Assembly (NCBI GenBank): GCA_910584195.1
Contig: CAJTYV010000024.1
Span: forward strand, 1-46,410
Length of the DNA: 46,410 nt
Direction of reading: 5' to 3'
From: an uncultured Ruminococcus sp.
GTDB taxonomy: Bacteria; Bacillota; Clostridia; Oscillospirales; Ruminococcaceae
The number at the start of each line of letters is the position of its first letter. The first letter of the stretch is position 1. The notes under the pieces are model-generated. The model worked only from the letters and a program-made list of their open reading frames with translations. It had not been told where the DNA came from and did no database searches. The position numbers and the translations under genes are program-made. Positions 42,729-46,410 of this stretch are shown here, piece by piece.

Positions 42729-44555
42729 TCATAAAGCAGCGGCAGGTTCTTTGTGAAGAATATCCATAAATTCTTCGCCTGTGATCGTTTCCTTGTCAAG
42801 CAAATATGCGGCAAGCTCATGGAGTTTATCAATATTTTCGCTGAGAATGCGAATAGCGTTTTGATGTGATTTTTTTACGATATTATTGATTTCATCGTCA
42901 ATTTTTGCCGCGGTTTCAGGAGAACAAGCAAGCGAAGCGTCTCCGCCGAGATACTGATTTGTAACAGTTTCAAGAGCGATCATGTCGAAACTGCCGCTCA
43001 TTCCATAGCGTGTTACCATTGCGCGGGCAAGCTTTGTAGCCTGCTCAATATCGTTGGAAGCTCCGCTGGTGCAGCTGTTGAAAATAAGCTCTTCCGCCGA
43101 ACGTCCGCCTGTAAGAGTAGCGATCCTTGCCAAAGCCTCCTCCTTTGTCAGCAGGAATTTTTCGCCCTCGTCTATCTGCATAGTATAACCTAAAGCTCCG
43201 CTTGTACGGGGAATTATTGTTATTTTATGTACAGGAGCCGAATCCTTCTGCATAGCCGCTACAAGAGCATGACCTATTTCGTGATAAGCTATAATTTCTT
43301 TTTCTTTTTGAGAAATAACGGCATTTTTACGCTGATATCCTGCTATAACCACTTCTACGCTTTCTTCGAGATCGGATTGGTTCACAAGCTTTCTGCCGTT
43401 TCTGACAGCACGCAAAGCCGCTTCATTGATAATGTTTGCAAGCTCCGCGCCCGATGCTCCGGCAGTTGCGCGGGCAATAGCATTATAATCAATATTTTCT
43501 TCGGTTTTGATTTTTTTGGCATGTACCTTAAGTATTGCTTCGCGTCCGGCTAAATCTGGAAGCTCGGCAGGAATCCGTCTGTCAAAACGTCCCGGACGAA
43601 GCAAAGCAGGGTCAAGCGATTCGGGGCGGTTGGTTGCCGCAAGTATGACAACTCCTTTAGTGCCGTCAAAACCGTCCATTTCTGTAAGAAGCTGATTCAA
43701 TGTCTGCTCGCGCTCATCGTTGCCGCTTAAATTACCGTCTCGTTTTTTTCCGATAGTGTCGATCTCATCAATAAAAACGATACAAGGAGCTTTTTCGGTT
43801 GCCTGCTTGAAGAGATCTCGAACTTTAGCTGCTCCCATACCTACAAACATTTCCACAAATTCTGAACCGGAAATGGAGAAAAACGGAACGTTTGCTTCAC
43901 CTGCAACTGCCTGTGCGAGGAGCGTCTTACCTGTTCCGGGAGGGCCTACAAGCAGAGCGCCTTTTGGAAGATTTGCGCCTATCTCGGCATATTTGTCGGG
44001 ATTATGCAGAAAATCAACAATTTCCACCAAAGCTTCCTTGGCTTCATCCTGACCGGCAACATCTGCAAATGTTTTGCCTGTTTGAGCTTTCACGTAGATT
44101 TTTGCATTGCTTTTGCCGAACGACATGGCGTTTCCGCCCATACGCTTGCTCATTCCGCGCATAAGGACGTTCCATATAACTATCAGGAAAACAATAGGCA
44201 GCACCCAACCGACAAGAAATTCCAGCAAGACATTAGTTTCTTCGAAGCTTTCGGTAAAAACTATTTTTCCGTCCTTGCGCAGACGGTCTACAAGACCGGG
44301 ATCGTCCATTCTTCCTGTTGAGTAGACCTGCTTTTTGCCCTCGTTTTCCACTTCGAAGCGGATTTCCGTGTCCTCGACCTTTACCATGGTGACGCTGCCC
44401 TCGTCAAGCTTGTCGAGAAAGAAACTGTAATTTGTTTCTTTGACCTTTGGCTTGTTCATCATAGGCATGATGAGCGCGTTCAGCATCAAAGTAAGCACAA
44501 AGCTCGAGATTATAAAGATTATTATATGCTTAGTATAATTTTTGTCGTTTTTCAT
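42729..44555 (-). CDS. ftsH: ATP-dependent zinc metalloprotease FtsH
   Basis: 608 residues. Two N-terminal membrane segments (about 8-28 and 108-128) enclose a small extracytoplasmic domain. The AAA module has Walker A GPPGTGKT (about 202-209), Walker B CIVFIDEIDTIG and the SRH region NRPESLDPALLRPGRFDRR. The protease domain has the zinc motif HEIGH (about 423-427). It degrades membrane and short-lived cytoplasmic proteins. Confidence 0.97.
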   Translation of the reverse strand: MKNDKNYTKHIIIFIISSFVLTLMLNALIMPMMNKPKVKETNYSFFLDKLDEGSVTMVKVEDTEIRFEVENEGKKQVYSTGRMDDPGLVDRLRKDGKIVFTESFEETNVLLEFLVGWVLPIVFLIVIWNVLMRGMSKRMGGNAMSFGKSNAKIYVKAQTGKTFADVAGQDEAKEALVEIVDFLHNPDKYAEIGANLPKGALLVGPPGTGKTLLAQAVAGEANVPFFSISGSEFVEMFVGMGAAKVRDLFKQATEKAPCIVFIDEIDTIGKKRDGNLSGNDEREQTLNQLLTEMDGFDGTKGVVILAATNRPESLDPALLRPGRFDRRIPAELPDLAGREAILKVHAKKIKTEENIDYNAIARATAGASGAELANIINEAALRAVRNGRKLVNQSDLEESVEVVIAGYQRKNAVISQKEKEIIAYHEIGHALVAAMQKDSAPVHKITIIPRTSGALGYTMQIDEGEKFLLTKEEALARIATLTGGRSAEELIFNSCTSGASNDIEQATKLARAMVTRYGMSGSFDMIALETVTNQYLGGDASLACSPETAAKIDDEINNIVKKSHQNAIRILSENIDKLHELAAYLLDKETITGEEFMDILHKEPAAAL

Positions 44556-44585
44556 TTTTTAACTCCTTTATCATGGTTTGATAAA

Positions 44586-44614
44586 ATTATAACATAATTT
44601 ATTGAAAAAAGCAA
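44586..44614 (-). promoter_or_regulatory. Promoter of ftsH
   Basis: Minus strand TTGCTT (44609-44614), 17-bp spacer, TATAAT (44586-44591). Confidence 0.65.
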
Positions 44615-44682
44615 CAGGTAATTTGTGATATTTATGTTCATTAGATGAAAATAAATTTAAAAAATTAAAAAGTCTCATAAAG

Positions 44683-44710
44683 AAAAAGCTCCCGAGACTT
44701 TCTCGGGAGC
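44683..44710 (-). terminator. Terminator of the SleB-family gene
   Basis: GCTCCCGAGA/TCTCGGGAGC perfect 10-bp stem, 3-nt loop, then five T on the minus strand. Confidence 0.9.
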
Positions 44711-44753
44711 AAGTAACTTCTGAACAAATAATAAATTTTAACTTCTTTATTTA

Positions 44754-45707
44754 TTAATAAAAGTAATTGCGTTTGCCGTCACCATAGAATCCGAAATATC
44801 CTTGTGAGAAAGAATCGGGTTCATTAAAATAAAGCGAAACAGCATCCATGACATCCTGCGTAACGTATCCTGAATAGTCTCCAAGGTAAACATAGCTTGA
44901 AGAACCGCTGAACTGATAGGGTTGTGTAAGAACTCCAACAATCGAATTGGGATATAAAGGACTGTTTACTCGGTTCATAATGACTTCAACGACCAATGCT
45001 TTGTCATATGTGCTGATCCAGTTGCAGCCTGCCTCATGAGCTACTGCGTTGCATAAAATAATGTATTCTTCATCTGAGATCGAAAGCAGGTCTGACGGTT
45101 CATCAGGAACAATGGGAGTAATTGTTTCGACATACTCCGTTGAAGGCTCTGTCGTTTCAACAATCGGCTCTTCAGGGATATAATCGGTAGAAGGTTCTTC
45201 AATCGGTTCTTCCGGAATTTCCGGTTCAGGTTCGTTCCACACATCAGTTTCCGGCTGACTCCATGCCTCGGTAGGAGACTGTATTTCGTCCGCAGATGTT
45301 GTGTAGTTGTATACAGGAGCGTTGGTATATGATGAAGTTGGCGCTTCTGTAGGTGCTTCGGGATTATTAGCCAGATAAGACGGTCTTGCCGATGCACCGG
45401 TGAAGGAAGCGCTTATAGTCTGATCCTTCCGTGCTGCTACAGTAGTTTCCTTAACTGCTGTAGTGGTGCGGGGAGTAAAAATTGGCGAAGGGGTATTGCT
45501 TGTTGTGGTTTGGGCTGTTGTTCTGATAGAAGTTACTGCAGCTGCATTTGCTAATTCTTCGTTTTTGACTTCGTAAATGCTTTCAACGTCATTACTCGGA
45601 GAAACGGAACTTACGATCGGCGCTGTTGCGTATACGCCGAAGAGTCCGCCGAATATACAGGTAGAAACTCCTCCGATAATAAGTGCTGCAACTTTAGCTT
45701 TTCTCAT
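44754..45707 (-). CDS. SleB-family cell wall hydrolase, secreted
   Basis: 317 residues from the ATG at 45707 behind AAAGGATGAG. The N-terminus is a signal or anchor sequence (AKVAALIIGGVSTCIFGGLFGVYA). A long low-complexity linker rich in T, P, E and S (about 45-210) follows and should span the wall. The C-terminal domain (about 212-317) is Hydrolase_2: ILCNAVAHEAGCN with the catalytic Glu, then VVEVIMNRVNSPLYPNSIVGVL and QFSG. It likely cuts peptidoglycan during growth or spore germination. Confidence 0.88.
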   Translation of the reverse strand: MRKAKVAALIIGGVSTCIFGGLFGVYATAPIVSSVSPSNDVESIYEVKNEELANAAAVTSIRTTAQTTTSNTPSPIFTPRTTTAVKETTVAARKDQTISASFTGASARPSYLANNPEAPTEAPTSSYTNAPVYNYTTSADEIQSPTEAWSQPETDVWNEPEPEIPEEPIEEPSTDYIPEEPIVETTEPSTEYVETITPIVPDEPSDLLSISDEEYIILCNAVAHEAGCNWISTYDKALVVEVIMNRVNSPLYPNSIVGVLTQPYQFSGSSSYVYLGDYSGYVTQDVMDAVSLYFNEPDSFSQGYFGFYGDGKRNYFY

Positions 45708-45741
45708 CAACTCATCCTTTCCTCGAAAAGCATTCGTTATT

Positions 45742-45767
45742 TATACCTTACCCGAAGATAAGGTATA
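45742..45767. repeat. Inverted repeat upstream of the hydrolase gene
   Basis: TATACCTTA/TAAGGTATA perfect 9-bp arms with an 8-nt loop, about 35 bp before the start codon: a possible operator or 5' mRNA hairpin. Confidence 0.55.
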
Positions 45768-46334
45768 GTCACTGAGAAGCCCTTCGGCAAATCAACGACT
45801 GTGATAATGTTACCACATTTGGCTGAAAATAGCAACCCTTTTTTAAACTTTTCCATTTTACAACCAAAGAAAGCGGACGTGCTAAAAGACATTTTAGTGA
45901 TTTTCACCATAAAATTGATGAATTTTAAATGAACTTAAATAATATTTTAGCGTTAATTTGCCTTATCATCGTTACTATATATTACAAATTGGTTACAAAG
46001 ACAAGCGCATTATTTAATACAAATAGTATATTAAAGCGTTTTCTATACGCTATATTACAAATATATACCTATGTATTTGTGCAAAATACAGTAAAAAAAT
46101 GTTTTGTCGAATACAATTTGTATTAATAGGATAAAGAGTTTTGTTATCGTTCTGTTACTAAGCGATTCATAATTTTCTGATAAATGTTCTTTTTTCTTCG
46201 TCATTTTTCATAAATCAATAATTTGGCTAAAAATAGGCATATTTAAGCAATTCATAATTGCGGCTTGTCCAAATTGTAGGAAACAACTATTAAAACTGTT
46301 CGATTGTGTTGATATTTATTTATTATTACAAAAT
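45768..46334. other. AT-rich intergenic region
   Basis: No supported gene. A 65-codon plus-strand frame at 45929-46126 has no ribosome binding site and is low in complexity. The regulatory region of the hydrolase gene lies at the left edge. Confidence 0.5.
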
Positions 46335-46358
46335 AGGCAGTCCCATAAGAGACTGCCT
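46335..46358. repeat. Hairpin near the window end
   Basis: AGGCAGTC/GACTGCCT perfect 8-bp arms, 8-nt loop, just beyond the adjacent terminator. Confidence 0.5.
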
Positions 46359-46367
46359 CAGTCTGTC

Positions 46368-46401
46368 AAAAAACCCCGAAACTGGAAGCAGAATCGGGGT
46401 T
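46368..46401 (-). terminator. Terminator of a minus-strand gene beyond the window
   Basis: ACCCCGA/TCGGGGT stem, followed on the minus strand by a run of T (GGGGTTTTTTG). The gene it ends lies to the right of the window. Confidence 0.75.
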
Positions 46402-46410
46402 AAAATATTT

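Noticed and set aside
45768..45840. Possible c-di-AMP riboswitch before the cell wall hydrolase gene (a GCCGAAGGG string)
   Set aside because: The leader is too short and the other conserved elements are missing.
45929..46126. Plus-strand frame of 65 codons
   Set aside because: No ribosome binding site and AT-driven low-complexity residues; probably chance.
1..46410. CRISPR array
   Set aside because: No regularly spaced direct repeats and no cas genes were seen; repeated motifs are in the tape measure coding sequence.

Overview
The window looks like part of a low-GC clostridial genome, most likely a Ruminococcus-like member of the Oscillospiraceae. This rests on the strong AGGAGG-type ribosome binding sites, sigma-A promoters of the TTGACA-N17-TATAAT type, and the gene content: type III glutamine synthetase, a Spo0A-type DNA-binding domain, a SleB-type hydrolase, an AAA-ATPase/PD-(D/E)XK protein and tandem large serine recombinases. 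The species is an inference.

Positions 1 to about 25,384 are a siphovirus-type prophage; its left end is not resolved. It opens with an accessory cluster (amidoligase, gamma-glutamylcyclotransferase, zinc-ribbon protein, small acidic protein). Structural genes follow: large terminase, portal, tail chaperones with a programmed -1 frameshift, tape measure, distal tail, tail/baseplate proteins, holin and a two-domain endolysin. The right end is a recombination module: HTH/zinc protein, SHOCT-like protein and two large serine recombinases. The prophage is visibly decayed. Terminase carries an in-frame TAA exactly at the Walker B glutamate. A deletion has fused the portal N-terminus to the C-terminus of the major tail protein, removing protease, capsid and connector genes. 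No small terminase is seen. Three cargo islands sit at gene boundaries inside the structural region: an unknown Cys-rich protein plus a TipA-type MerR regulator; a Phd/Doc toxin-antitoxin pair; and a kinase / YwqG / phosphoesterase / NUDIX operon.

Positions 25,400-28,400 are a junction zone with an AAA-ATPase/nuclease-fold protein, a stand-alone recombinase-domain fragment, tRNA-Gln(CTG) and a 165-bp MITE with perfect 18-bp inverted repeats.

Positions 28,463 to the end are chromosomal: a diacylglycerol-kinase-like lipid kinase; a five-gene NAD salvage operon (NrtR-like regulator, nicotinamidase, PRPP synthetase, NAMPT, and a NADAR-NadE fusion) with a consensus promoter and a palindromic operator candidate; a NYN-domain protein; a Spo0A-like protein with a degenerate receiver whose promoter is flanked by two exact Spo0A boxes; an Lsa-type ABC-F protein behind a leader peptide and attenuator; type III glutamine synthetase; a truncated manganese-catalase/CotJC-like protein; a small membrane exporter; FtsH; and a SleB-family cell wall hydrolase.

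All calls come from reading the sequence and recalling family motifs; no database search was run.
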